DNA of 64,000 nt from NCBI GenBank assembly GCA_944321845.1, contig CALUMT010000039.1:1-64000 (forward strand), read 5' to 3'. This document shows, piece after piece, positions 37,660-46,140 of the stretch. Source of the DNA: an uncultured Butyricimonas sp. GTDB lineage: Bacteria > Bacteroidota > Bacteroidia > Bacteroidales > Marinifilaceae. The notes under the pieces are model-generated. The model searched no databases. It was not told where the DNA came from and saw only the letters and a program-made list of their open reading frames with translations. The translations under genes were made by a program, and so were the position numbers. Numbering within the stretch: the first letter of the stretch is position 1; every line of letters begins with the position of its first letter.

Positions 37660-39141
37660 TCAATTTTTACGAATCAGTCCGCGTATAAATTGTTTTGTCA
37701 GCAAAAAACTCATCTCCCGCTTGACAAATATCAGCATGAAAAGCAACAACAACGGAGTTCGGGCCAAACAAGTCAATATATTGCTGTCCAGCTTTATTAA
37801 TGACCCTATAAAATAAAATGCTATACACAACACGAAATAGAAAATAATCTTGGGTATATCGTAATTAATCCGATAAAAATGATGACCCAGAATAAACGAA
37901 ATAACTGTCATTGTCAGGAAACAGGCAAACACGGAATAAGCCGAAGCCATATAACCGTATTTTTTTAAAAACAACACGTTACCCCCTATCGTTATCACAC
38001 AGCCGATGATTGCCATAATAGCACCATATATTGTCTTATCGGTCAATTTATACCATAAGGACAAAGAATAGTACATTCCCTGGAACAAATTCGCCATCAA
38101 AACCCAAGGCAATATCGTCAACCCGGAAAAATAACGCTCGTCCAGGAAATATTTCAGAATATCCAACCAGTACATCACGCAAAGGAATATCATCAGACCG
38201 AAACCGGTGAAGTACAATAACACGTCTTCATATACCTTCTTGGAATCATTATTCTTGGCATAATTAAAGAAGAAGGGCTCAAAAGCAAAACGGAATCCCT
38301 GGGTGAAAATATACATCACGAGCGCCAACTTGTAATTGGCCCCGTATATACCGGTCGCTATCCAGGACTCTTCCCCCTCACCGAGAATTTTAGGCATCAT
38401 GATTTTATCTCCCTGCAAATTGATCATCCCGGCTATACTCACTACCAGTATAGGGAAAGAATACTTTAATATATCCTTCAGCAAAGACCATGAAAAAACA
38501 AAGCGGAACCTTGCCAGGTAAGGCATCAGCATGAATAAAGTCAATATCGAAGAAACCAGATAAGAGATGAAGATATAGACCACTCCCCCATCCGGATCAT
38601 AAAATGGAACGTGAATACCTTTTTTCTCCAAATACGGGCATAATAAATAGAAGAAAAGATTCAAGCTGACATTAATACCTATATTTATCAGCTTAATGAC
38701 CCCAAAACGCAACGCTTTCCCCTCGAGACGCAACAAAGCAAACGGCAAGGTACTCACCACATCTATGGCCACGGTAACTGCTAGCAAGGTGATATACATT
38801 TCGGACCCGGGCATCTCTATAAAATTGGCAATTCCGGGTAAAAACCCGAAACACAACACGAGAAAAAGCAAAGACGTAAAAGTCAAAGAAGATAATAAGG
38901 TCGAAAAAACCTTATCCTTATTATCCTTCGTGGCAAACCGGAAAAATCCGGTTTCCGTACCGTAAGTCAACAAAACAACCAGCAAAGCCACGTATCCCAT
39001 TAAATTCGTGAAAATGCCATTTTCCGCTTCTGTCAGCACTCTCGTATATAGTGGCACGAGCAACCAATTGATAAATCTTCCAAGTATCGTGGAGAACCCG
39101 TAAATCACTGTTTCTCCCATCAATTTTTTAATAGGATTCAT
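37660..39141 (-). CDS. Polysaccharide/oligosaccharide flippase (MOP superfamily)
   Basis: A 493-residue integral membrane protein with 12 to 14 predicted helices (first NPIKKLMGETVIYGFSTILG), the usual opening of Wzx-type flippases that move lipid-linked glycans across the inner membrane. ATG 39141 is chosen for that start; an upstream ATG exists 15 codons earlier in a region with no helix. It is upstream of dut in a minus-strand run. Confidence 0.9.
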   Translation of the reverse strand: MNPIKKLMGETVIYGFSTILGRFINWLLVPLYTRVLTEAENGIFTNLMGYVALLVVLLTYGTETGFFRFATKDNKDKVFSTLLSSLTFTSLLFLVLCFGFLPGIANFIEMPGSEMYITLLAVTVAIDVVSTLPFALLRLEGKALRFGVIKLINIGINVSLNLFFYLLCPYLEKKGIHVPFYDPDGGVVYIFISYLVSSILTLFMLMPYLARFRFVFSWSLLKDILKYSFPILVVSIAGMINLQGDKIMMPKILGEGEESWIATGIYGANYKLALVMYIFTQGFRFAFEPFFFNYAKNNDSKKVYEDVLLYFTGFGLMIFLCVMYWLDILKYFLDERYFSGLTILPWVLMANLFQGMYYSLSLWYKLTDKTIYGAIMAIIGCVITIGGNVLFLKKYGYMASAYSVFACFLTMTVISFILGHHFYRINYDIPKIIFYFVLCIAFYFIGSLIKLDSNILTCLARTPLLLLFMLIFVKREMSFLLTKQFIRGLIRKN

Positions 39142-39748
39142 GTCATTAAGTATTAGCGAAGGGCAAAAGTAACAAGTAATCCACAATCATATCATCTTTA
39201 TTTTATCTTTTATTTTTTATTAAAAAGAAATATGACTATGAATATTAGCTGTTAGTTCTTTGGAATAAAAAAACGGGAATTGCTTGCGTATTTCCTTATT
39301 CATGGAATGTATAACGGTTTTCCACAGAGTCTATAATTATTTTTAATTCAGTATTAGTTATATACAGACTTTTTCCACCATTGTTAATAACTTGCTCGTT
39401 GAATAACTATTCCCGATTTGCCCTGTTAGTTACTGTTAGTAAAATGGGGAAAGAAAACATGAAAAAAGGAGCAACTATTTTTGTTACTCCCGATTCTATT
39501 TTTATCCCATCCCGAAATCGAATAATCCAAATAAAGTTATTCTTTTCTCTCCTTTTTTTATTCCACAACTTACTAACAATTTTACCCCCGTTTTCCACTA
39601 TTTTCAATTTTGTACTGGATTCAATAGTACATTATAGGAATCTCTCTGGTGTAATGCTTTTACGTATAACTGAAGTATTAGGTATGAGACTTCGCCTTGA
39701 TGTGAATTTAGCTTGATAGCCTTGGTAAGGTATTCCGATGAAATTTCC
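39142..39748. other. AT-rich gene-free stretch with DnaA-box-like sequences; candidate origin
   Basis: No gene is visible in this 607-nt stretch. It carries four DnaA-box-like sequences in the same orientation: TTTTCCACA (39318-39326), TTTTCCACC (39371-39379), TATTCCACA (39559-39567) and TTTTCCACT (39591-39599). The heptamer TGTTAGT occurs three times (39250, 39424, 39434) and once inverted (39572-39578). A long T/A-rich stretch (39536-39560) could be an unwinding element. Gene orientation turns around just right of this region. Confidence 0.45.
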
Positions 39749-40438
39749 TTATGATCTGGACGGTACATGCAGGCAGATTGAATCGGAGGCGTATCGGCCA
39801 TCTTCGCTTGTGGCAAAAACGTACAGTGCCACGTTTTTCGCTTTCGTCCTTTCGGGGAAAGGAATTACCAGTGTGCCGTCCTCTCCCCTGCGGCAGATTT
39901 CCCATGTGGAGGCTATCCATTCTTTGTCATCCAGTAGGACGGCATATATCCGATCGTCCAGGAAACAATCCACCGCTTCGATGGCCATGGCTTTGTGGGT
40001 GAAACAGGCTTCTCGTCGCTTCAAGTCAATAGAGAGCTCTACGGTTGGCGGGGTTAATGGTCCGGCGGCAACCCGTAATGCCTGATGGTCCACGGTCCCC
40101 GAGAATTCTTCCGTTGCCTTTTTTCGTTTGTTGACCGGTTTTTCAGGGTCTTTTTTCTTCACTGTTATGGCTTTTCCCAGATTTGCACTCATGAAGGCAT
40201 TGTACCCTTTCAATTTTCGTCCATTGTCGGGAAACCCGATTTTGATAACTTTTCCCAACCAGAGCTTCAAAGCTGCCAATGTTCCGAAAGCTGTTGCGTG
40301 CCGTTTCTGCGATTCCTTGAAAACTTTGCGTTCCATGCTCCATCCCCGAAGCAGGGTCTTATTCCCTTTTCCCTCGTATAGGACCAGGTTACCTACTTTT
40401 CCCCGGATATCTCCAAGCGTGCTATTAATCTCTGCCAT
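39749..40438 (-). CDS. DUF6266-like protein
   Basis: A 229-residue protein without signal peptide. The N-terminus MAEINSTLGDIRGKVGNLVLY and the segments IKIGFPDNGRKLKGYNAFMS and ALYVFATSEDGRYASDSICL fit the DUF6266 family of the Bacteroidota, whose function is unknown. It is divergent from a second gene of the same type (40875-41528). Its leader contains the operator-like repeat AGTTACA-AA-TGTAACT (40464-40479), shared with hicA. Confidence 0.7.
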   Translation of the reverse strand: MAEINSTLGDIRGKVGNLVLYEGKGNKTLLRGWSMERKVFKESQKRHATAFGTLAALKLWLGKVIKIGFPDNGRKLKGYNAFMSANLGKAITVKKKDPEKPVNKRKKATEEFSGTVDHQALRVAAGPLTPPTVELSIDLKRREACFTHKAMAIEAVDCFLDDRIYAVLLDDKEWIASTWEICRRGEDGTLVIPFPERTKAKNVALYVFATSEDGRYASDSICLHVPSRS

Positions 40439-40874
40439 ATTCTCGTGAATGATGTTTAAGTTCAGTTACAAATGTAACTATTTTTACTGTTTTTTCTGTG
40501 ACTTTATCCATAATGATAAAAATTTTAACGATTTCCATTTACTGTATTACCTTGCTTTTCCTTCCCTTTTATTGGGCTGATAGTTGGATGTCTTATCTCA
40601 ATTTTTGATAAATTACAGTAGAATTCTTGATTAATTCATATTAAAACACTATAATAACGCTATTACTACTCTATATATACGCTATATATAATAGCGTTTT
40701 TATAATATTTATATTGCATTTATAAAACTTTTTCATAATATTTGTACAGGAATTGATCATGTATTATTTATTAAATATGATTTGTAAGTCCTAGTATTGC
40801 GCTATGTAGGCTTATAGAGAGCAAGGGGGATAGTGAGAAAAATATAAGAACGGATGAAAGAAAAATGATAGTTT
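40439..40874. other. AT-rich divergent intergenic stretch with inverted and direct repeats
   Basis: No gene is seen. The left end holds the operator-like repeat. A 10-bp inverted repeat AACGCTATTA/TAATAGCGTT lies at 40656-40665 and 40689-40698, with the direct repeat CTATATATA between (40671-40679, 40682-40690). CGCTAT also occurs at 40800-40805. TTATCCATA (40504-40512) differs from the E. coli DnaA box at one position. Confidence 0.5.
40464..40484 (-). promoter_or_regulatory. Promoter/operator of the DUF6266-like gene, shared motif with hicA
   Basis: The -7-like box TACATTTG (40469-40476, minus strand) lies inside the perfect inverted repeat AGTTACA/TGTAACT (40464-40470 and 40473-40479). 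A 19-nt sequence (40466-40484) is identical to 42966-42984 upstream of hicA. Confidence 0.6.
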
Positions 40875-41528
40875 ATGGCTAATGTATCAATATTTAATGA
40901 TGCTTTGTTATCGGGAGGACCGTTAAGAATCAACGGTTACACGTATTTCAAGCGGGGGAATCGGGTGATAGTTTGCAAGTCGAAACGAGGGAAGCGGAAA
41001 GAACGTTCGGCGGGAGAAATTGAATCTTCAGCGCGATTTACGGAAGCACGGAAAATGTGGCGGATATACCGGCGGACGATCGGTGATTTGCCGATTTGGA
41101 GCGTGGCGGCTCGGGAAACAGGAGCGGCAAAGAGTGATTCGCTTTTTCACCGTTTGAATGGTGGTTGCTTCCGTCCGGGCGAAGGTGTATGGGCTTTCCC
41201 GTCATTCCGGTTTTCGGTAGGTTCGCTGGAAATGCCGGTGGTAAAGGAAACGAGCCGGGAGGAATGGACGGTGACGCTGGAATGGGAAAACGGGGTGGAA
41301 TGTCCCCGGGCTGCAGCCCATGACCGGGTATTTATCGGGTATTTCTTTGAAACGTTACCCCGTTCTCCGTTGCTGATAGAAGTCCCCGGGGCATGTCGGG
41401 CGGATAGTCGAGTGAAGGTGGAAATACTGCCTGTTGGGCAACCGGACGGAACCCCGTTGCATCTTTACCTTTTCTTTGGAAATGAGGCCGGTACCCGTTT
41501 TTCACCAAGTGCCTATATCCGAGTGTGA
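40875..41528 (+). CDS. DUF6266-like protein (second copy)
   Basis: A 217-residue protein with no signal peptide. It has a basic N-terminal section (FKRGNRVIVCKSKRGKRKER) and a C-terminal TPLHLYLFFGNEAGTRFSPS like the end of 39749-40438, so the two are probably distant paralogues of the DUF6266 family. GC content (about 52%) is above that of the AT-rich DNA on both sides. Function is unknown. Confidence 0.6.
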   Translation: MANVSIFNDALLSGGPLRINGYTYFKRGNRVIVCKSKRGKRKERSAGEIESSARFTEARKMWRIYRRTIGDLPIWSVAARETGAAKSDSLFHRLNGGCFRPGEGVWAFPSFRFSVGSLEMPVVKETSREEWTVTLEWENGVECPRAAAHDRVFIGYFFETLPRSPLLIEVPGACRADSRVKVEILPVGQPDGTPLHLYLFFGNEAGTRFSPSAYIRV

Positions 41529-41633
41529 TATCGACAGTAAGGGACATGGGGAATCACTATGACACCGATTGTTTTATGCTCCATGAAGACCTCTATATAT
41601 CAATCGCTAAAAGGGAGTTCAATACATAGAATG

Positions 41634-42206
41634 ATGAAAGGAAACATAATTATTTGTTTGTTGTTATTCCTGTGTAACGTGGCAATGGCACAGCAAGATC
41701 GCAACTATGCTCCAGGAAAAATCACGAAAGGTAAGAATGTCAGTTATAAAGCATTCATTACAAAAGAGGTTCCTGATGTATTATTCGTGACGAATATTCA
41801 CTCTCAAGATACGGATGTATGGAATATTTATCACAAGAATGGGAAAAAAGTCGAAGACTATGAGATACTTGCTGCGAACGGGGATTTTTCTCACTCGGAA
41901 ATAAGAGAGGCTATACATGAGGTCTTCACGGAGGCAGAATTGCAGGAATACCGAAAAACAGCACCAGGAATAAGATTTATGGTGAAATTTGATGAAGATG
42001 GTAAAGCGTTAGAGGTTTATTTTATTTTTGACTATAACACAAAGAAGAGTAGATACGATGTCCTTTTAAATATTTCACCGGACAAATTGTACGAGCTAGA
42101 GAAAAGAATCCGCGATATCGTTAAAATGAAAAAGGATGACGAGTTGGCAGTATTTAAAAACTTCAAGTTATTTACTTCTGTAATTTTTTTCGAGGAAGAC
42201 GAATAA
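41634..42206 (+). CDS. Secreted protein of unknown function
   Basis: About 190 residues from ATG 41634 (or ATG 41631), chosen because a clear signal peptide follows (MKGNIIICLLLFLCNVAMAQ). The body is charged, with two alpha/beta segments, the motif GIRFMVKFDEDGKALEVYFI and a C-terminus rich in Lys and Glu. I do not recognise a known domain with certainty. It is probably periplasmic. It stands alone, 105 nt after the DUF6266-like gene. Confidence 0.65.
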   Translation: MKGNIIICLLLFLCNVAMAQQDRNYAPGKITKGKNVSYKAFITKEVPDVLFVTNIHSQDTDVWNIYHKNGKKVEDYEILAANGDFSHSEIREAIHEVFTEAELQEYRKTAPGIRFMVKFDEDGKALEVYFIFDYNTKKSRYDVLLNISPDKLYELEKRIRDIVKMKKDDELAVFKNFKLFTSVIFFEEDE

Positions 42207-42413
42207 TTCCAATACCCATTGACAGAGGGAGTTTGTCCCTTTGGAAGTAATTGATCTGCTAAAATAAAACCTTGCAAGAGAACAATGCTTCATTTTTCAG
42301 ATAGAAAAGTACATCGAATAAATTCTAGAATAGTTGTTTCTATTTTTTAAATATTATATCTTTCCGATAATTATTCAAACATTCTATGCTGTAAATTTAA
42401 TGCAATATATGCC

Positions 42414-42917
42414 ATGCAAGAAATAAAAACTTTCAAACGTCCTTTAACAAAAAGCAGTATAGCGATACTTATAGTAATTTCTATAATCGTTCTCATAGCA
42501 GGTATAATTATAGTTTTACTGTATGCTAATCTCCAAGATTCAAGGAAAATCAATTTTTTTATATTTTTAATATTATCGACGATTAGCGTTACCATCAGCG
42601 CTTCGGGATATCTAAATCATATTACTTTAACAGAAACATCCATTATCTTGCAAAATGCTATTTTTCCTCGTATAAAAAGTGAAATCAAATATGAGAAGGT
42701 TCATACGCTTTCTTTTTATTATCCTAAAGGTATGTGGCCAGGCTCATTTCAAGTGAAACTCTTGGGAGAAAGCCCCGATGAACATGCAGCCCAGACATAT
42801 CTTGATTGCGTTGCGCCCGAGGATTTTGAGGAAATCATCCAAATATTGCGGGAACACCACGTGTTCGTGCAAGTTTTTAACCAAGAAAGATGGCTTCGTC
42901 GTAATCATGGTAAGTAG
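42414..42917 (+). CDS. Membrane protein with PH-like C-terminal domain, unknown function
   Basis: 167 residues: two adjacent transmembrane helices (IAILIVISIIVLIAGIIIVL, about residues 16-37, and one near 47-65), then a domain of beta strands (ITLTETSIILQNAIFPRIKS, VHTLSFYYPKGMWPG) and a C-terminal helix (EIIQILREHHVFVQVFNQER). The layout is like bacterial PH-domain (bPH2) membrane proteins. The function is unknown. Confidence 0.6.
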   Translation: MQEIKTFKRPLTKSSIAILIVISIIVLIAGIIIVLLYANLQDSRKINFFIFLILSTISVTISASGYLNHITLTETSIILQNAIFPRIKSEIKYEKVHTLSFYYPKGMWPGSFQVKLLGESPDEHAAQTYLDCVAPEDFEEIIQILREHHVFVQVFNQERWLRRNHGK

Positions 42918-42949
42918 AAATAAAAACGGGTTACTTTTATACCTCAAAA

Positions 42950-42984
42950 CTTGCATTGTAACTACAAAATAGTTACATTTGTAA
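42950..42984 (+). promoter_or_regulatory. Promoter and operator of hicAB
   Basis: CTTG (42950-42953), a 20-nt spacer and TACATTTG (42974-42981) fit the -33/-7 pattern. The inverted repeat TGTAACT/AGTTACA (42957-42963 and 42971-42977, 7-nt spacer) covers the spacer and -7 box, the usual place for autorepression by HicB. A third half-site TGTAAA follows. Confidence 0.7.
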
Positions 42985-42997
42985 AAATGTATCCATT

Positions 42998-43255
42998 ATG
43001 GGCACGAAAGAAAAATTAATAGAACGATTCAAAAGGCAACCCATTGATTTTACGTTTGATGAAATGGAAAGGCTTTTATCTTTTTTCGGGTACGTGAAAT
43101 CAAACAAGGGGAAAACTTCCGGGTCGAGGATTATTTATCGAAATGGAGACAAACGCCCGATCATGTTGCATGAACCACATCCCGGGAATATCATCAAGGG
43201 ATACGCCATGAAGCAAGTTTTGGAGGATTTGACAGAAGCCGGATTCATTAAATAA
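42998..43255 (+). CDS. hicA: HicA-family toxin (mRNA interferase)
   Basis: An 85-residue protein with the HicA fold pattern: GYVKSNKGKTSGSRIIYRNG followed by PIMLHEPHPGNIIKGYAMKQ. Typical HicA toxins have a catalytic His in GSH; here this place reads GSR, and the LHEPHPG motif provides other His residues, as in a longer Bacteroidota subtype. It is followed 11 nt later by hicB and would be neutralised by it. Classification is from pattern only. Confidence 0.85.
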   Translation: MGTKEKLIERFKRQPIDFTFDEMERLLSFFGYVKSNKGKTSGSRIIYRNGDKRPIMLHEPHPGNIIKGYAMKQVLEDLTEAGFIK

Positions 43256-43266
43256 AGGAGGTTATC

Positions 43267-43605
43267 ATGAATACTTTAAGTTACAAGGGTTATATCGGTT
43301 CAGTAGCGTTCAGCGAGCAGGATAATATTTTCTTCGGGAAAATAGAAGGCATAAACGGGCTGGTGAATTTTGAAGGTGAAAGCGTGAAAGAGCTTACCGA
43401 GGCTTTTCACGAGGCGGTAGATGATTACCTGGAATACTGCAAGGAAGAAGGAATAGAACCACACAAGAGCTATTCCGGATCATTGAATATCCGAATATCT
43501 CCTGAAACGCACAGTCGAGTCGCTATTCTGGCGAAACAGGCCGGGGTGTCCATAAATGCTTTTATCAAATCGGCTGTCGAAAAACAGGTAGCGGCACTGA
43601 TGTAA
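43267..43605 (+). CDS. hicB: HicB-family antitoxin
   Basis: A 112-residue protein: N-terminal HicB fold (YKGYIGSVAFSEQDNIFFGKI, FHEAVDDYLEYCKEEG) and a C-terminal ribbon-helix-helix-like DNA-binding part (SLNIRISPETHSRVAILAKQ). It should bind HicA and repress its own promoter at the operator 42957-42977. Confidence 0.9.
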   Translation: MNTLSYKGYIGSVAFSEQDNIFFGKIEGINGLVNFEGESVKELTEAFHEAVDDYLEYCKEEGIEPHKSYSGSLNIRISPETHSRVAILAKQAGVSINAFIKSAVEKQVAALM

Positions 43606-43664
43606 TATAACGTTATCTCGTGTCAGTAAAACATAGCAAAACGCTATAAAATGATAATGATGTT

Positions 43665-43985
43665 ATGACGTTGTACGTGGTTTTAGTGGTGCTGGTGTTG
43701 TGTGTCGTCGGGGGATTGTTTTTTATCGGGAGACGGTTGAGACTGGATAGGTTGGGATGGATATTCTGGATGCTCGCTTTGGCTCCGCTGGTGGTTTTCG
43801 TGTTGGGGTTCATCGTCATCGAGTGTTTTGTTTTGAGCGAAAACGAGGGGGAGGTTTCGAGCTGGCAGGAAGAGGCGCTGATAGAATCCCGGGACAGTAT
43901 GCTGATTCAGCAGGAGTATGACGAGGTGGTCGATTCCTTGAATTTCTACCCGGGGAAAGCTGCTGATTTAATAGAGAATAATTGA
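43665..43985 (+). CDS. Small membrane protein of unknown function
   Basis: A 106-residue protein with two predicted helices (VVLVVLVLCVVGGLFFIG and IFWMLALAPLVVFVLGFIVI) and an acidic C-terminal tail (SWQEEALIESRDSMLIQQEY). Codons are G-rich and unlike the hicAB genes before it. It is 9 nt from the next membrane protein gene and probably co-transcribed with it. No family is recognised. Confidence 0.6.
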   Translation: MTLYVVLVVLVLCVVGGLFFIGRRLRLDRLGWIFWMLALAPLVVFVLGFIVIECFVLSENEGEVSSWQEEALIESRDSMLIQQEYDEVVDSLNFYPGKAADLIENN

Positions 43986-43994
43986 TACTGTTTT

Positions 43995-44498
43995 ATGGAT
44001 AAAGGTTCTATTTTGAAAAGAAATACCGAGGATTGGATACTGGAAATCCTGTCTTTTCTGGGTTTATTGGGATGTTTATATCCCTTGTTGTTTTACGGGG
44101 AATTTGAAGCGGGAGAGGTGTTTCCCATGCATTATAATTTCCGGGGAGAAGTGGATGGTTGGACGGATCGGTCGATACTGTGGATTTTGCCGGTGATATC
44201 GGTCTCTATTTATTTGATTTTGCTCGTGAGTGAGCGTTTTTATAGGAAATTCACTTATCCAGTTCGGGTGAATGATGATAATAAAGAACAATTGTATCGC
44301 CTTGGAGTTCGTATGTTGCGTTGGTTAAGACTGTTTATTGCCTTGTTGTTCGCTTATATTCAGTTAACCGGTTTGCAAATTGCACGAGGTGATGTCTTTT
44401 CATTGAATCCGGTAATAATGGGGGTATTTCCGGTTGTGTTACTGGGTGTTTGCGGGTATTTTTACCTTAAGATGTTTGCCTGTCGAAAAAATCTGTAA
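43995..44498 (+). CDS. DUF1648-type membrane protein
   Basis: A 167-residue protein with four predicted helices and the segment FPMHYNFRGEVDGWTDRSI, matching the DUF1648 motif (P-x-H-[YF]-N-x-x-G-x-x-D). DUF1648 proteins are related to SdpI-type membrane proteins but this one lacks the rest of SdpI. The role is unknown. Confidence 0.75.
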   Translation: MDKGSILKRNTEDWILEILSFLGLLGCLYPLLFYGEFEAGEVFPMHYNFRGEVDGWTDRSILWILPVISVSIYLILLVSERFYRKFTYPVRVNDDNKEQLYRLGVRMLRWLRLFIALLFAYIQLTGLQIARGDVFSLNPVIMGVFPVVLLGVCGYFYLKMFACRKNL

Positions 44499-44550
44499 TA
44501 TTGGTAGAATTAGGGGTGATTTTTGTAAGAGGGGGAATGATTTTTTAGCG

Positions 44551-44558
44551 TATCTTTG
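44551..44558 (+). promoter_or_regulatory. -7 promoter box TATCTTTG of the Tat redox operon
   Basis: TATCTTTG fits TAnnTTTG. It lies 62 nt before the ATG at 44621. TTTG at 44522 is farther upstream than the usual spacing, so the -33 element is uncertain. Confidence 0.55.
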
Positions 44559-44620
44559 TAGTGTAGAGGTAGAAGTGCGGGGAGCCAGGTGAAATATAAC
44601 GATTTTAATGGCTTAAATTT

Positions 44621-46111
44621 ATGTTGCGTAGAATTAGAGTGATTCTTGCCGTGTTGTTTTTTCTGGCAGTCACGGGGTTGTTTCTTGATTTTACCGGAAC
44701 GATTCACGCGTGGTTGGGATGGACGGCAAAGATTCAGTTTTTACCGGCGGTGCTGGCGTTGAATGTCGGCGTGGTCCTGTTCCTCGTTGTCTTGACCTTG
44801 ATTCTGGGGCGGGTGTACTGCTCGGTGATTTGCCCCTTGGGAGTGATGCAGGACATTATTTCGTGGTTAAGCGGGAGAAGGAAGAAAAAGAGATTCCGCT
44901 TCTCGTATTCCCCGGAGGTAAAATGGTCGCGATACGGGGTGTTGGCCGTGTTTATCGTGGCATTGCTTGCCGGAATTGGTTCGTTGGTGGCATTGTTTGC
45001 CCCGTATAGTTCCTACGGGCGGATTGTGTCGAATTTGTTTGCCCCGTTGTACCAGTGGGGTAATAACCTGTTGGCTTATTTCGCGGAACGGGCGGACAGT
45101 TATGCTTTTTACGAGACGGAGGTATGGATGAAAGGCTTGGGGACGTTTATCGTGGCCGCGGTGACCTTTATCGTGATTGCCGTGTTGGCGTGGCGTAACG
45201 GGCGTACCTATTGCAACACGATTTGTCCGGTGGGTACGGTGCTGGGTTTCCTTTCGAGGTACGCGTTATTCCGTCCGGTGATTGATGCCGGGAAATGTAA
45301 GGAATGCGGTCTTTGTTCCCGTAAGTGTAAGGTTTCCTGTATCAATTACAAGGAGTTCCGGATTGATTACAGTCGTTGCGTGGATTGTATGGATTGTATA
45401 GATACCTGTAAGCATGGGGCGATACATTTCGCTTGTCGCTTGAAAAAGAGTGAGCCGGCGAAAGAAGAGGGGAAACCGGTGGATACTGCCCGTCGCGGGT
45501 TCCTCACGGCGACGGCCGTGGTTGCCGCTTCGGCGACGTTGCAGGCGCAGGAGAAGAAGGTGGATGGCGGTTTGGCCGTTATCGAGGATAAGAAGATACC
45601 GGTACGTGCCACGAGAATAGTTCCCCCGGGGGCATTGGGTATCCGCCATTTCGAGCAGCATTGTACGGCTTGTCAGCTCTGCGTGTCGGTTTGCCCGAAT
45701 GGGGTATTGCGTCCTTCATCGGGAATGATGACGCTGATGCAGCCGGAAATGTCCTACGAGCGTGGATATTGCCGGCCGGAGTGTATGCGTTGCTCGGAGG
45801 TTTGTCCGGCGGGGGCAATACGTCCAATAACCGTGGCTGATAAGTCGGCCACGCATATCGGCCATGCCGTTTGGGTAAGGGAGAATTGTATACCGCTGAC
45901 GGATGGCGTGAGTTGCGGTAATTGTGCCCGTCATTGTCCTGTTTGGGCGATTCTGATGGTACCCTCGGATCCCGAGAACCCGGATTCTCCCAAGATCCCC
46001 GTGGTGAACGAGGAGCGGTGTATCGGTTGCGGGGCTTGCGAGAATCTTTGCCCGGCTCGTCCGTTTAGCGCTATTTACGTGGAAGGTCACGAGGTGCACC
46101 ACGAGGGTTAG
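44621..46111 (+). CDS. Membrane polyferredoxin with an internal Tat-type signal
   Basis: A 496-residue protein in three parts. The N-terminal membrane part (to about residue 220) has four to five helices and two NapH-like motifs, YCSVICPLG (66-74) and YCNTICPVG (197-205). Two ferredoxin-type Cys clusters follow (C226-C240 and C253-C263). A twin-arginine-like stretch TARRGFLTATAVVAASATLQ lies at 289-308. The last part carries more Cys clusters (CTACQLCVSVCP, CMRCSEVCP, CGNCARHCP, CIGCGACENLCP). It probably carries electrons across or along the membrane. It heads an operon with an exported reductase and TatAC. Confidence 0.88.
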   Translation: MLRRIRVILAVLFFLAVTGLFLDFTGTIHAWLGWTAKIQFLPAVLALNVGVVLFLVVLTLILGRVYCSVICPLGVMQDIISWLSGRRKKKRFRFSYSPEVKWSRYGVLAVFIVALLAGIGSLVALFAPYSSYGRIVSNLFAPLYQWGNNLLAYFAERADSYAFYETEVWMKGLGTFIVAAVTFIVIAVLAWRNGRTYCNTICPVGTVLGFLSRYALFRPVIDAGKCKECGLCSRKCKVSCINYKEFRIDYSRCVDCMDCIDTCKHGAIHFACRLKKSEPAKEEGKPVDTARRGFLTATAVVAASATLQAQEKKVDGGLAVIEDKKIPVRATRIVPPGALGIRHFEQHCTACQLCVSVCPNGVLRPSSGMMTLMQPEMSYERGYCRPECMRCSEVCPAGAIRPITVADKSATHIGHAVWVRENCIPLTDGVSCGNCARHCPVWAILMVPSDPENPDSPKIPVVNEERCIGCGACENLCPARPFSAIYVEGHEVHHEG

Positions 46112-46140
46112 TGTCATGTTGTTTTTTTGAATGATTTGCA

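Noticed and set aside
39381-39716. Possible small plus-strand gene in the candidate origin stretch
   Set aside because: Low-complexity T-rich translation, no family features; composition fits non-coding DNA.
42208-42254. Inverted repeat TTCCAA...TTGGAA with inner AGGGA/TCCCT as terminator
   Set aside because: Stems are short and interrupted, and no T-run follows.
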